58,197 nt of DNA, from NCBI GenBank assembly GCA_004193285.1, contig SECP01000055.1, positions 1 to 58,197 on the forward strand. Reading direction: 5' to 3'. Below the pieces are notes generated by a model. It searched no databases. It worked only from the letters and a program-made list of their open reading frames with translations, and was not told the DNA's origin. Numbering within the stretch: the first letter of the stretch is position 1; the number at the start of each line of letters is the position of its first letter. Positions 8,056 to 17,763 of this stretch are shown piece by piece. Position numbers and translations under genes: made by a program. The DNA is from Myxococcales bacterium. GTDB lineage: Bacteria > Myxococcota_A > Polyangia > Polyangiales > Polyangiaceae.

Positions 8056-9782
8056 CCCTTCAAGCCACGGCACTGCTGGAGGACGCCCCGGACCGTCCTT
8101 CGCGAGTGCGCCTGCCCCTCGTGCACCAGCTGCTGGACTTGCAGCAAGATCTCAGCGCGGTCGAGCGCTTCGCTCGGCGCCACGAAGAGGGAGAGCTGCC
8201 CGAAAACGAGCGACTCTTCCGCGACCTGATTCCCTTGTCCAAGCCAGGCAAGGGGCAGCAATACGCGTTTCAAGTAGATTTGGACGCGTGCACCGGGTGC
8301 AAGGCCTGCGTGACCGCCTGCCACCGCCTCAACGGGCTGGACGACGAAGAAGCAGAGACGTGGCGTACGGTCGGGCTCCTCCACGGCGGCACGTCCAACG
8401 AGCCCGTCCAGCAGACGGTCACCACCGCTTGCCACCACTGCGTGGACCCGGCATGCATGAAGGGCTGCCCGGTCAACGCCTACGAAAAAGATCCCGTGAC
8501 GGGGATCGTTCGGCACTTGGACGACCAATGCATCGGCTGCCAGTACTGCACGTTGACTTGCCCGTACGAGGTTCCGCAGTTCAGCAAGCGTCGCGGCATC
8601 GTGCGCAAGTGCGACATGTGCAGCGATCGCCTGGCGGAGAGCGAGGCTCCGGCGTGCGTCCAGGCTTGCCCCAACGAGGCCATCTCGATTCGAATCGTGG
8701 AGACGCAGCAGCTGCTGGAGCAGGCACAGACCGAAGGGCTGCTTCCTGGAACGCCGTCGTCGGGCATCACGGTTCCTTCCACCCAGTACAAAACGCGCCG
8801 GGTCATGCCGAAGAATCTGCTGCCTGGTGATTTTTACGCGGTCCGAGCCGGGCATCAGCACCTGCCGCTCGTCGTGATGCTGGTGCTCACTCAGCTCTCC
8901 GCGGGCGCTTTTTGGGTGGATTTCGGCCTCCATGAGGCAGGCTGGAGCAGCGCTCTGGGCGGAGTTCGCACTTACCACTCTCTGGTAGCGCTTGGCCTCG
9001 GCCTGCTCGCGATTGGAGCCAGCACGCTGCACCTGGGCCGTCCTCATCTCGCATTTCGTGCGCTGATGGGCATACGCACCTCTTGGCTCAGCCGCGAGGC
9101 GCTGGGCTTCGCGCTGTTCGCCAAGCTCGCGCTCGTCTACGCAGCGCTGCAGCTCAGCGCCCCGCTCTTGGCCTTCATCGGCTTGCCGCCCTTCTCGGCT
9201 TCACGCTTCGAGCAGCTCGCGACCTCGCTCGGCGCTTCGGTCTCGGTGGTCGGTGCCTTGGCCGTCGGGTGCTCCGTCATGCTCTACAAGGTGACTCAGC
9301 GCCAGTGGTGGGGCGGCGGCCGCACGACGTTCAAGTTCTTTCTCACCGCCGGCGTGCTGGGCACCGCCACGACCGCGCTGACTTACGTCGCGGCTTCCCG
9401 CGGCCTCGGTCGTGGGGACGCGGTGGTGGGCACCGTTCGGACCTTGTGCTGGCTGCAGATCGTGCTGAGCGCCAGCAAGCTGCTGGGCGAAGCGACGGTT
9501 CTTCTCCACTTGTACGACCGCAAGCTCGGCGAGCTGAAGCGCACCGCGCTGCTGCTCCGGGGGCCGCTGGCCAAGCTCTTCGCGGTGCGGCTCGCGGCCG
9601 GCGCGCTTGGCGGCGTGCTGCTCCCGCTGCTGCTCCTGGGCAGCCTCACCAACTTGACCGGCACCGGTCAGCTCGTCTTCACGAGCAGCAGCTTTGCGCT
9701 ACTCGTCATGGCGGAGCTCCTGGAGCGCATGCTTTTCTTCAAGGCGCTCTCGGCTCCGAAGATGCCAGGCGCGGTCGGCTGA
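8052..9782 (+). CDS. DmsB-DmsC-like fusion: 4Fe-4S subunit plus membrane anchor
   Basis: This 576-residue fusion has two parts. Residues 75-220 carry four cysteine clusters (CTGCKACVTAC, CHHCVDPACMKGC, CIGCQYCTLTC and CDMC...CVQAC), as in DmsB-type polyferredoxin subunits. From about residue 270 there are some eight transmembrane helices of DmsC type, including ASTLHLGRPH and TSWLSREALGF. Such anchors oxidise menaquinol and pass electrons to a Mo catalytic subunit, here most likely the nitrate reductase encoded 15 bp downstream. A longer open frame extends upstream inside narK, but the ATG at 8052, overlapping the narK stop as ATGA, is the natural start. Confidence 0.88.
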   Translation: MTLQATALLEDAPDRPSRVRLPLVHQLLDLQQDLSAVERFARRHEEGELPENERLFRDLIPLSKPGKGQQYAFQVDLDACTGCKACVTACHRLNGLDDEEAETWRTVGLLHGGTSNEPVQQTVTTACHHCVDPACMKGCPVNAYEKDPVTGIVRHLDDQCIGCQYCTLTCPYEVPQFSKRRGIVRKCDMCSDRLAESEAPACVQACPNEAISIRIVETQQLLEQAQTEGLLPGTPSSGITVPSTQYKTRRVMPKNLLPGDFYAVRAGHQHLPLVVMLVLTQLSAGAFWVDFGLHEAGWSSALGGVRTYHSLVALGLGLLAIGASTLHLGRPHLAFRALMGIRTSWLSREALGFALFAKLALVYAALQLSAPLLAFIGLPPFSASRFEQLATSLGASVSVVGALAVGCSVMLYKVTQRQWWGGGRTTFKFFLTAGVLGTATTALTYVAASRGLGRGDAVVGTVRTLCWLQIVLSASKLLGEATVLLHLYDRKLGELKRTALLLRGPLAKLFAVRLAAGALGGVLLPLLLLGSLTNLTGTGQLVFTSSSFALLVMAELLERMLFFKALSAPKMPGAVG

Positions 9783-9797
9783 CGAAGGGGAACGGAA

Positions 9798-12026
9798 GTG
9801 AGTCAAAAGCTCAAAGCACCGAAGGTCGTCGCTGACCTGCTGTTCCAGCGCACCGGCAAGCTCACCCGCGAGCTCGTCCGCGATCCCGGAGGTTTTGGAC
9901 TCGGCCAAGTGCCGGCCCGTTTGAAGCCGGACGCGACCACCACCGCCGTGTGCGGTTTCTGCTCCACTGGCTGCGGGCTCGAGGTTCACTTGAAGGACGG
10001 CCAGGCCGTGAACCTCTCCCCTGCGCGTGATTATTCGGTCAACAAGGGCGCGGCTTGCCCGAAGGGTTGGGAGGCGCTGACGCCGCTCTACGCCAAGGAT
10101 CGCGCGGTGCGGCCACTGCTGCGCAACGCGCGCGGGGCGCTGGAGGAGGTGCCCTGGCAGACCGCGCTGGGCACGTTTTGCTCGCGCTTCAAGGCGATCC
10201 AGCAGAAGCACGGCCCCCACTCCGTAGCGTTCATCAGCACCGGGCAGATCCCGAGCGAGGAGATGGCGCTCCTGGGCGCACTCGCCAAGTTCGGCATGGG
10301 CATGCTCCACGGGGACGGCAACACTCGGCAGTGTATGGCCACCGCGGTCGTCGCCTACAAGCAGGCGTTCGGCTTCGACGCGCCACCGTTCACCTACGAC
10401 GACTTCGAACAGTCGGACGTGCTGGTGTTCGTGGGGGCGAATCCCTGCATCGCTCATCCGATCATGTGGGAGCGCGTCTGCAAAAATCCGCACCGCCCCG
10501 AAATCGTCGTGATCGATCCGCGCAAGACGGAGACGGCCATGGCCGCGACGCAGCACGTGCCGCTTCGGCCGAAGTCGGACCTGCGCCTCCTGTACTGCAT
10601 CACCCACCTGCTCATCGAGCGCGGCTACGTGGACCGCGCCTACGTGGAAGCCCACACGACCGGCTTTGCGGAGCTTGCGCGGCACGTCGCCAGCTTCACC
10701 CTGGCCGACGTCGCGATGGATACCGGCTTGTCTGCGGAGAGCATCGAGAAGCTGGTGGAGACGATCGGGAAGGGCAAGCGCGTCTCGTTGTGGTGGACGA
10801 TGGGCGTCAACCAGAGCCACGAGGGGGTGCGGGTCGCGCAGGCGCTCATCAACATCGCCCTCATCACGGGCAACATGGGCCGGCCCGGCACCGGAGCGAA
10901 CTCCATCACCGGCCAATGTAACGCGATGGGCTCGCGGCTGTTCAGTAACACCACGAACCTCATGGGCGGGCACGACTTTGCCAGCGCGGAGGACCGCGCC
11001 AAGGTGGCGGCCGCGCTGGGGATCGACGAAGCGCGGATTCCGCGGCAGGGGAGCCTCGCCTACGATCAAATCCTCGAGGGCGTGTTGTCCGGCAAGATCA
11101 AGGGCTTGTGGATCGTCGCGACCAACACCGCGCACTCCTGGATCAACCAGGGGGACGTGCAAGACCTGCTCAAGCGGCTTGAGTTCCTGGTCGTCCAGGA
11201 CATGTACACGTCCACGGAGACCGCGCGGCTCGCGCACCTCGTGCTGCCCGCCGCAGGCTGGGGGGAGAAGGAAGGCACGTTCATCAATTCCGAGCGCCGC
11301 ATTGGCTTGCTCAAGAAGGTGTCGCGCGCGCCCGGCGAAGCCCTGGCGGATTTCTACATCTTCAAGCTCATCGCGGACGCCTGGGGCTGCGCGGACTTGC
11401 TGCGGCAGTTCGAGAGCCCGGAGCAAACCTTTCAACTGATGAAGCGCGTGTCACGCGGGCAGCCCTGCGACATCACCGGCATCCGTGACTACGCGATGCT
11501 GGAAGACCGACGCGGCATTCAGTGGCCGCTGCCGGAGGGGAAAGACGTCGCCGCTCAAGCCGAGCGCCGGCTGTTCGAGGACGGCAAGTTCTATCACCCG
11601 GACGGGCGCGCGCGGCTGCTGTTCGAGGCGCCCCGGCCCGTACCCGAGCCCACGGACGAACGCTTCCCGCTCATCTTGCTGTCCGGCCGGGGAACCTCCA
11701 GCCAGTGGCACACGCAGACTCGCACCGGCAAATCTGCCGTGCTCAAGAAGCTGTACCCCGCGGAAGCCTACGTGGAGGTCAATCCGGAGGACGCGCGCCG
11801 CTACGGGCTCTCGCCGAGCGATTACGCGATCGTGGAATCTCGCCGGGGCAAGCTGCGGGCGAGGGTGCACGTCACCCACGTGGTGCAGCCGGGGCAAGTC
11901 TTCGTGCCCATGCACTACCCGGAGGCGAACCAGCTCACCTTCGCGGCCTTCGACCCGTATTCACGCCAGCCTTCTTACAAGCACTGCGCGGTGCAAATTC
12001 GCAAGAGTGACCCGTTCGCCGACTGA
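9798..12026 (+). CDS. nasA: Assimilatory-type nitrate reductase, molybdopterin catalytic subunit (NasA/NarB-like)
   Basis: This 742-residue bis-MGD oxidoreductase begins at GTG. The 4Fe-4S motif is CGFCSTGC (about residues 52-59) with the last ligand in AACPKG (about 83). The molybdenum ligand is probably Cys179 in NTRQCMATA, as in NasA, NarB and NapA. There is no twin-arginine signal, so the enzyme should be cytoplasmic. It lacks the C-terminal 2Fe-2S domain of some NasA proteins and ends with a molybdopterin dinucleotide-binding domain. It follows the membrane FeS subunit by 15 bp and precedes narM-moaC by 15 bp. The role is nitrate to nitrite for assimilation. Another substrate is possible, but NarK, NirBD and NarM around it argue for nitrate. 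Confidence 0.9.
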   Translation: MSQKLKAPKVVADLLFQRTGKLTRELVRDPGGFGLGQVPARLKPDATTTAVCGFCSTGCGLEVHLKDGQAVNLSPARDYSVNKGAACPKGWEALTPLYAKDRAVRPLLRNARGALEEVPWQTALGTFCSRFKAIQQKHGPHSVAFISTGQIPSEEMALLGALAKFGMGMLHGDGNTRQCMATAVVAYKQAFGFDAPPFTYDDFEQSDVLVFVGANPCIAHPIMWERVCKNPHRPEIVVIDPRKTETAMAATQHVPLRPKSDLRLLYCITHLLIERGYVDRAYVEAHTTGFAELARHVASFTLADVAMDTGLSAESIEKLVETIGKGKRVSLWWTMGVNQSHEGVRVAQALINIALITGNMGRPGTGANSITGQCNAMGSRLFSNTTNLMGGHDFASAEDRAKVAAALGIDEARIPRQGSLAYDQILEGVLSGKIKGLWIVATNTAHSWINQGDVQDLLKRLEFLVVQDMYTSTETARLAHLVLPAAGWGEKEGTFINSERRIGLLKKVSRAPGEALADFYIFKLIADAWGCADLLRQFESPEQTFQLMKRVSRGQPCDITGIRDYAMLEDRRGIQWPLPEGKDVAAQAERRLFEDGKFYHPDGRARLLFEAPRPVPEPTDERFPLILLSGRGTSSQWHTQTRTGKSAVLKKLYPAEAYVEVNPEDARRYGLSPSDYAIVESRRGKLRARVHVTHVVQPGQVFVPMHYPEANQLTFAAFDPYSRQPSYKHCAVQIRKSDPFAD

Positions 12027-12034
12027 ACTATACT
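12007..12034 (+). promoter_or_regulatory. Candidate internal promoter for a leaderless narM-moaC transcript
   Basis: GTGACC (12007-12012), a 16-nt gap and TATACT (12029-12034) end 7 nt before the GTG start at 12042. There is no Shine-Dalgarno sequence before that GTG. Transcription starting at or next to the start codon would give a leaderless message. Read-through from nasA is equally possible. Confidence 0.3.
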
Positions 12035-12041
12035 GCGCTCC

Positions 12042-12925
<884 letters not shown>

Positions 12926-12929
<4 letters not shown>

Positions 12930-13381
12930 GCACGTTCCGCGTTTTGGAGTCCCCGCTCGACCCGAGCGAAGCCATCGCCGCCGTGTCCGGTCCTGAAATT
13001 GGCGGGGTGGACGTGTTTTTGGGCCTAGTCCGCAACCACAACGACGGCCGAGCGGTGACTCGCTTGGAGTACCACGCCTACGTGTCGATGGCGGAAAAGG
13101 AGATGGCGCGCATCGCGGACGAGATCATGCGCGAGATGCCGGGCGTGCGCTTGGCCGCGCACCATCGCATCGGGTCGCTGGTAGTGGGCGACTTGGCGGT
13201 CGTTTGCGCGGCGGGCGCCGCGCACCGGGGCGAGGCATTCCAGGCTTGCCGCGAGCTCATCGACCGCATCAAGCACCGCGTGCCAGTTTGGAAGCGCGAG
13301 CATGGCCCGGACGGCCCGTACTGGGTGGGCTGGGAAGACGCGCGCTGCGGCGGCGAGCACGAGCACCACCACCAGCAGTAG
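12926..13381 (+). CDS. moaE: Molybdopterin synthase catalytic subunit MoaE
   Basis: This 151-residue protein converts cPMP to molybdopterin together with thiocarboxylated MoaD. Recognisable blocks are GVDVFLGLVRNHNDG, LEYHAYVSMAEKEM, HRIGSLVVGDLAV, AHRGEAFQACRELIDRIKHRVPVWKRE and GPYWVGW. The catalytic-region lysines in IKHRVPVWK are retained. The C-terminus is His-rich. It is coupled to narM-moaC by an ATGA overlap and its stop directly abuts the stop of convergent mobA. No moaD is visible in the window. Confidence 0.95.
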
Positions 13382-13954
13382 CTAGCGAGCTACGTCCTCC
13401 GGCGTGTCCCAATCGTGGAGGCTTCGGGTCTCCTCCTCCGTCATCGTGAGCAGCTCGGCGCCGAGCGCGTCCAGAACCGCCTGCAGAGCGTGCTTTTTCG
13501 AGGCCAACGCGCTCTGCACAGCCGGTAGTGCGCGAGCTACTTCGTACCGCGCGACGAGCGGATTGCGAAGGCCGCCGCCGTGCGCCGCTAGAGCGGCAGC
13601 GCCGGGCGCCTCGGTTGCGAGCCGCGCGAGCAAAGGCGCGGAGACGTAAGGCAGGTCACACGCGAGCGCCAGCACGTGGGTCGCCCCGCGCTGCTGCGCG
13701 TGGTGCAGCAAGCCGCCGAGTCCCCCGAGCGGGCCCACTCCACGAGGCGCATCGTCCACCGCCGTTAGCCCGCTTGCCGAGTAGGCCGCGGCGTCGCCGA
13801 CGAGCACGAGCTCGGCTTCGCCCAGCGCCGCTCGCGCTTCGCCCACCAGCCGCTCCAGCAGCGTTTGCGCGGAGCCGGGCGCCGGGAGCAGCCCCTTGGC
13901 CACGCCGCCGAGGCGCCGGCCGCGGCCGCCCACGAAGAGGCCCACGACGAGCAT
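13382..13954 (-). CDS. mobA: Molybdenum cofactor guanylyltransferase MobA
   Basis: This 190-residue nucleotidyltransferase attaches GMP to molybdopterin to form the MGD cofactor used by the nitrate reductase. It has a MobA-like Gly-rich N-terminus (VGGRGRRLGGVAKGLL), the metal-site block ACDLPYVSAPLL and a C-terminal NPLVARY segment. The start is the ATG overlapping the moeA stop as TGATG. A longer upstream frame only repeats moeA sequence out of frame. The N-terminal VGG replaces the more usual LAGG. Confidence 0.88.
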   Translation of the reverse strand: MLVVGLFVGGRGRRLGGVAKGLLPAPGSAQTLLERLVGEARAALGEAELVLVGDAAAYSASGLTAVDDAPRGVGPLGGLGGLLHHAQQRGATHVLALACDLPYVSAPLLARLATEAPGAAALAAHGGGLRNPLVARYEVARALPAVQSALASKKHALQAVLDALGAELLTMTEEETRSLHDWDTPEDVAR

Positions 13955-15144
13955 CACAGGTCGTCCAAACGTAGAGCGCTCACGGTCGCGCCCGCGGGCG
14001 CTCCTTCCGATTCCGCCGGAATGAGGAGCAGCACGTCCGCGTGGGCCATGCTGGTCGGCGCGCCGGAGGCCTGGTTGCGGCTCACGTGGGCCACGCCGTC
14101 TACCAGGCGCGCTCGGTAAAAGCCGAGCCGCCCCGGCTTTTGCGAGAGCGGCGCGGCGAGCGTTACCGAGAGCACGCGGGGGACCGGGTTGGCGTCGCCC
14201 TGCAGAGCACGGAGCAGGGGCAAGCCGAACAGCGAGAGCGTGAGCTGCGCCGAAACTGGATTGCCCGGCAGCCCGAGGACGAGCGTGTCGCCTCGGCGAC
14301 CGAAGGCGAGCGGCTTGCCGGGTTTGATCTTCACCTTCCAAAAGTCGATGCCGACTCCCTCGGCCTCGAGCGCGCTTTTGACGACGTCGTGGTCGCCCAC
14401 GCTCACGCCGCCGACCGTGAGCAGCAAGTCGCAATCGTCCAGCGCGCGGCTCAGCACCTCGCGGGTCGCGCTCAAGTCGTCACCGGTCCGCGGCAGCACG
14501 CGCACGTTGGCCCCCGCGCGACGCGCCAGTGCGGCGAGGCTCGGACCGTTCGAGTCCGGAATGGAGCCGGGGCGCGGCGCCGAGCCGGGGTCACGGAGCT
14601 CGTCCCCCGTGCAGAGGAGCAAGACTCGAGGGCGCAGGAACACCGGGAGCTCGGCGCGGTCCAGCGCTGCGGCCAAGCCGATGCGAAATGGATTGAGCCG
14701 CGTACCGCGGGCGAGCGCCACCGCGCCACGCGCTAAGTCCTCACCGCGCTTGCGAACGTGGTTGCCGAGCCGGGGTGCAGCTCGAAAAGTCACCGCGTCG
14801 CCTGCGCGCTCGGCGTCCTCCTGCATGATGACACTGTCAGAATCCTCGAGCAGCGGCGCGCCGGTGAAGATGCGCGCCGCGCTGCGTGGCGCCAGCCGCT
14901 GTCCGCTCTCCCCCGCGCGCTGCTCGGCGCTCACCGGCAGCTGCCACGGCCCATCGCCGTCGAAGTCCGAGCAGCGCACGGCGTAACCGTCCATCGCGCT
15001 GTAGTCGAAAGGAGGCAGGTCGACGTCCGAGACGAGGTCTTGCGCCAAAATGCGCCCGTCCGCGTCCTGGGTGGGAATGAGCTCGCTGGCGAGCGGTTTT
15101 GCTTGCTCGAGGATGCGCGCGCGAGCGACCTCAAAGTCCAACAT
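13954..15144 (-). CDS. moeA: Molybdopterin molybdenumtransferase MoeA
   Basis: This 396-residue protein inserts molybdate into adenylylated molybdopterin. Family blocks are DVDLPPFDYSAMDGYAVR, IFTGAPL, VIMQEDAE, VRKRGEDLARG, LLCTGDEL, GSIPDSNGPSL, GVSVGDHDVVK and LPGNPVSA. It forms a TGATG-coupled pair with mobA. It is preceded by a perfect 9-bp inverted repeat ending 10 nt before the ATG. No Shine-Dalgarno sequence is evident at its start. Confidence 0.95.
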   Translation of the reverse strand: MLDFEVARARILEQAKPLASELIPTQDADGRILAQDLVSDVDLPPFDYSAMDGYAVRCSDFDGDGPWQLPVSAEQRAGESGQRLAPRSAARIFTGAPLLEDSDSVIMQEDAERAGDAVTFRAAPRLGNHVRKRGEDLARGAVALARGTRLNPFRIGLAAALDRAELPVFLRPRVLLLCTGDELRDPGSAPRPGSIPDSNGPSLAALARRAGANVRVLPRTGDDLSATREVLSRALDDCDLLLTVGGVSVGDHDVVKSALEAEGVGIDFWKVKIKPGKPLAFGRRGDTLVLGLPGNPVSAQLTLSLFGLPLLRALQGDANPVPRVLSVTLAAPLSQKPGRLGFYRARLVDGVAHVSRNQASGAPTSMAHADVLLLIPAESEGAPAGATVSALRLDDL

Positions 15145-15153
15145 TTGCGGGAG

Positions 15154-15180
15154 TGTAGGGCGGTTTCAGCTCGCCCTACA
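15154..15180. promoter_or_regulatory. Inverted repeat in the moeA leader
   Basis: TGTAGGGCG (15154-15162) and CGCCCTACA (15172-15180) are perfect 9-bp arms around a 9-nt spacer. They lie 10 nt upstream of the moeA ATG on the minus strand. In RNA this would be a stable hairpin next to the start codon. In DNA it could be a dimeric operator. Confidence 0.5.
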
Positions 15181-15311
15181 AATCTCTCGGGAAGCTCGCA
15201 ACTCGCTCGCCCTTGAAGCCGAAGAGGGAAGGACGCGTCTAATCGACACAGCCTCCCGCTCCTTGAACGATGTCGCCTATCGCTACCTTGCCCGCCCGTC
15301 CGGCCCGTACC

Positions 15312-16670
15312 ATGCTTTTTCTCGTGAACGGGTCTTCTCTGCATCGCAGGCCTCGGCCATTTCCGCTCGCGCGCTGGTCGCGGCTGCTCGCGCTCGGCTT
15401 GGCGTCGCTCGCTGCGATCTTGCCAACGCAGGTCGCGCTCGCGCAGAGCGCGCCGAACCCGGACTCCGGTTGGTTCGATTCGCCGCCCGAGCCGGAGGCG
15501 GCGCCGCTGCCCGAGCCGTACGCCACCAGCCCCGGCGCGCAGCCCACCTCCGCGCCGGCTCCCGCCCCCCAGACAGAAGTGGCGGACAACGACCCGAGCG
15601 CGCTCACCACCTTCCGCCCCGCCCTGGACCCGTATGGCTCCTGGGTGGATGACTCCAATTACGGCACGGTTTGGGTTCCCAACAGCGCGGTCGTCGGCGC
15701 GGACTTCGCGCCTTACGTGTCCCGGGGCCGCTGGGCGCTCACGGTGGAAAACGACTGGATCTGGCAGAGCGATTACCCGTTCGGTTGGGCGGTGTTCCAC
15801 TACGGCCGCTGGGTTTGGATCTCCGGCCAGGGCTGGGCGTGGGTGCCCGGCCGCACTTACGCCAACGCCTGGGTCGTGTGGCGCACGCCGAGCCCCGGCT
15901 ACGCGTACGTCGGCTGGGCGCCCATGCCGCCCACTTGGGGCTGGCGCTTCGGTTACTCGTATTCGCTCTGGTATTCGCCGCCCCTGCCGTACGTGTTCTG
16001 CCCCAGCGCCTACGTGTTCAACCACCACGTGCACTCGCACATCGTGCGGGACCGTCATCTGGTGAGCACCATCGCCTCCAACACGCACGTGTACCCCACG
16101 CCGTACCGCGCTCCCGCGCGGCCCAGCATGCGCACGCCCGCCACGCCAGAGCGCGCGCCGCGGGTGGGGCCGAGCGTCGCTCCGCGCGGGCCGGACATGT
16201 CCGCCGCGCGCGTCCCTGCCAGCGCGGTGCCCGCCGTGCGCACGGCGCCTCCGGCGGCGGCCATGCGACTCTCGCCGGCCCGCAATGCCTCGCCCTTTCA
16301 GCGCGAACAGTTCCGCTCGGGTGCGGACCCGCGGGCTCGCATGGACGCTCGGCAAGTCGTCCCGCGCGAGCCGGTGCGGCGCACCTTGCCCTCTCAATCG
16401 CAAACCTGGTCCAGCTTCCCGCGCGCCAGCGCGCCGAGCCGCATGCGCTCGGAGCCGCGCACCGTAAGCCCGGACCGCATCCGAGTGACGCCCTCGTCGC
16501 GGGACTTCTCGCCCGCGCCGTCCCGTAGCGTGGCGCCGCCCATGCGCAGCTTCTCGCCGGCGCCTTCCCGCAGCTTCTCTCCATCGCCCAGCTTTTCGCC
16601 TTCACCGGCGCGCAGCTTCGGCCCGTCATCGTTTCCGCGTTCGCACGGCGGCGGCTTTCGTCGCCGCTGA
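15312..16670 (+). CDS. Secreted DUF6600-type protein with a Pro/Ser-rich tail
   Basis: About 452 residues if started at ATG 15312; an upstream ATG at 15270 adds 14 residues. A basic segment followed by LLALGLASLAAILPTQVALAQ looks like a signal peptide with cleavage after ALAQ. The central domain is very rich in Trp, Tyr and Gly, with repeats such as LDPYGSWVDD, GTVWVPN, FHYGRWVWI and GWAPMPPTWGW, the DUF6600 pattern common in Myxococcota. After about residue 270 it becomes low-complexity, ending in SPAPSRS-like repeats. A surface or periplasmic structural role is plausible, but the function is not known. Confidence 0.75.
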   Translation: MLFLVNGSSLHRRPRPFPLARWSRLLALGLASLAAILPTQVALAQSAPNPDSGWFDSPPEPEAAPLPEPYATSPGAQPTSAPAPAPQTEVADNDPSALTTFRPALDPYGSWVDDSNYGTVWVPNSAVVGADFAPYVSRGRWALTVENDWIWQSDYPFGWAVFHYGRWVWISGQGWAWVPGRTYANAWVVWRTPSPGYAYVGWAPMPPTWGWRFGYSYSLWYSPPLPYVFCPSAYVFNHHVHSHIVRDRHLVSTIASNTHVYPTPYRAPARPSMRTPATPERAPRVGPSVAPRGPDMSAARVPASAVPAVRTAPPAAAMRLSPARNASPFQREQFRSGADPRARMDARQVVPREPVRRTLPSQSQTWSSFPRASAPSRMRSEPRTVSPDRIRVTPSSRDFSPAPSRSVAPPMRSFSPAPSRSFSPSPSFSPSPARSFGPSSFPRSHGGGFRRR

Positions 16671-16673
16671 GGC

Positions 16674-16703
16674 TTGAAGCCGCGTCGCTTCCCTGGCTAG
16701 AAA
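16674..16703 (+). promoter_or_regulatory. Candidate promoter of the 16715 lipoprotein
   Basis: TTGAAG (16674-16679), 18 nt, then TAGAAA (16698-16703), only 11 nt upstream of the ATG. The leader would be about 5 nt or absent. There is no Shine-Dalgarno sequence. Confidence 0.35.
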
Positions 16704-16714
16704 ATACCCTGCCG

Positions 16715-17290
16715 ATGCCGCTCTTTCGCTCTTCGACCTTGGCGCTTGCGCTGCTCACCCTCTCGCTCGTGCCCGCCTGCGGCTACGGGGACACCCGCCG
16801 TCACGGCTACTACGACGACGACTCCTACGACCCGAGCCCGCCGCCCGCTGGCACCATCGAGCAAGCGACCATCGACGCGGACCAGCTGCTAGACGCGGAG
16901 CCCGGGGAGGGTGCGGGCGCTTTCGTCGAATACGAGTCCGGCGGCACCTACCACGTGACCACGAGCTGCAACGTCTCGTCCGGAGTGGATTGCCTGTGGG
17001 ACATCGTCGTCACCCCGCTGGACGGCGCGCCCATCCTCACGATTTCGCCGTTCGATCTGGAGGCTGACGACTCGCTCACCTTCGGCGAGGTCAATCGGCT
17101 ACGGCTGCTCGCGTACACGGGCGACGACTTCGACGGGTTCGACTTCCAAACGGAACCAGGCGCCGGCATCGAGGTGGACGTGTTCCTCGACGACGGCGCC
17201 GCCAACAAGTTCCTGTTTTGGGTAGGCGACGGAGCGGTCCACAACGGCGCTCCGTCGAATCCCGTCGATCTCATTCCTAGCGCGGAGTAG
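16715..17290 (+). CDS. Small putative lipoprotein of unknown function
   Basis: 191 residues. The N-terminus is a lipoprotein signal peptide with the lipobox LVPAC, so Cys22 is the likely lipidated residue. An acidic Tyr/Asp/Pro-rich linker follows, then a predicted beta-rich domain with two cysteines (CNVSSGVDC). I do not recognise a family. It converges with the EF-hand gene, with only 7 bp between the stops. Confidence 0.7.
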   Translation: MPLFRSSTLALALLTLSLVPACGYGDTRRHGYYDDDSYDPSPPPAGTIEQATIDADQLLDAEPGEGAGAFVEYESGGTYHVTTSCNVSSGVDCLWDIVVTPLDGAPILTISPFDLEADDSLTFGEVNRLRLLAYTGDDFDGFDFQTEPGAGIEVDVFLDDGAANKFLFWVGDGAVHNGAPSNPVDLIPSAE

Positions 17291-17297
17291 CCGCTCT

Positions 17298-17615
17298 TCA
17301 CGCCTTCGCGCCGCGCTTGCCGTGCGGCAGCTTGCCGTCCTTCTTGGCTTGCTGCAGCTCGGGCTGGCTGACCTTGCCGTCGTTGTTCGCGTCGGCGACC
17401 TTGATGCGCTCCCAGCGCTTGTCGCCCACTTCGTCCTTGGTCAAAAATCCATCGCTGTTCTTGTCGCCCTTCTTGAACATGCCGGCGCCTTTGCCTTCAT
17501 GTTTGCCGTCACATTGCGGCTTGGCGTCGCCCGCTTGGGCAAAGGCCAGGGCAGAGGTGCCCAGGGCGGCGGCGGCACACAGGATCGCAATCGAGAAACG
17601 CTTGGTGGTGTTCAT
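17298..17615 (-). CDS. Secreted EF-hand calcium-binding protein
   Basis: A 105-residue protein with a clear signal peptide cleaved after ALAFA. Two EF-hand loops follow, DKNSDGFLTKDE and DANNDGKVSQPE, both with the expected Asp, Asn and Glu ligands. The C-terminus is Lys-rich. The ribosome site AGGAAGAAAG precedes the ATG. It probably acts as a periplasmic or exported calcium-binding protein. No partner is evident. Confidence 0.82.
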   Translation of the reverse strand: MNTTKRFSIAILCAAAALGTSALAFAQAGDAKPQCDGKHEGKGAGMFKKGDKNSDGFLTKDEVGDKRWERIKVADANNDGKVSQPELQQAKKDGKLPHGKRGAKA

Positions 17616-17705
17616 GGTGACTTTCTTCCTAGCGGCTGAGTTCCAGCCCGTTTCAAAGTGACCGACGCCGGCTCGCCCAGGTCTCCTACGGCCCCGCTAA
17701 TTTTT

Positions 17706-17740
17706 CTGAGGCCCTTGACAGTCCCTGAGGCGTGTATACC
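17706..17740 (+). promoter_or_regulatory. Candidate htpG promoter with a direct repeat
   Basis: TTGACA (17715-17720) lies between two CTGAGGC direct repeats (17706-17712 and 17725-17731) and is followed by TATACC (17735-17740). The 14-nt gap is short for a housekeeping promoter, so the -10 assignment is uncertain. A heat-shock sigma factor or a regulator binding the repeats are alternatives. Confidence 0.35.
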
Positions 17741-17763
17741 TACGCGCCGAGGAACTACGCCCC

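Noticed and set aside
12930..13381. moaD or another ubiquitin-like gene hidden near moaE
   Set aside because: No frame of about 80 codons ending in Gly-Gly is visible near moaE, mobA, moeA or moaA; the Gly-Gly at the end of MoaA belongs to MoaA itself.
13528..13974. 148-codon Arg/Ala-rich plus-strand frame opposite mobA
   Set aside because: Low-complexity shadow; MobA motifs on the other strand are convincing.
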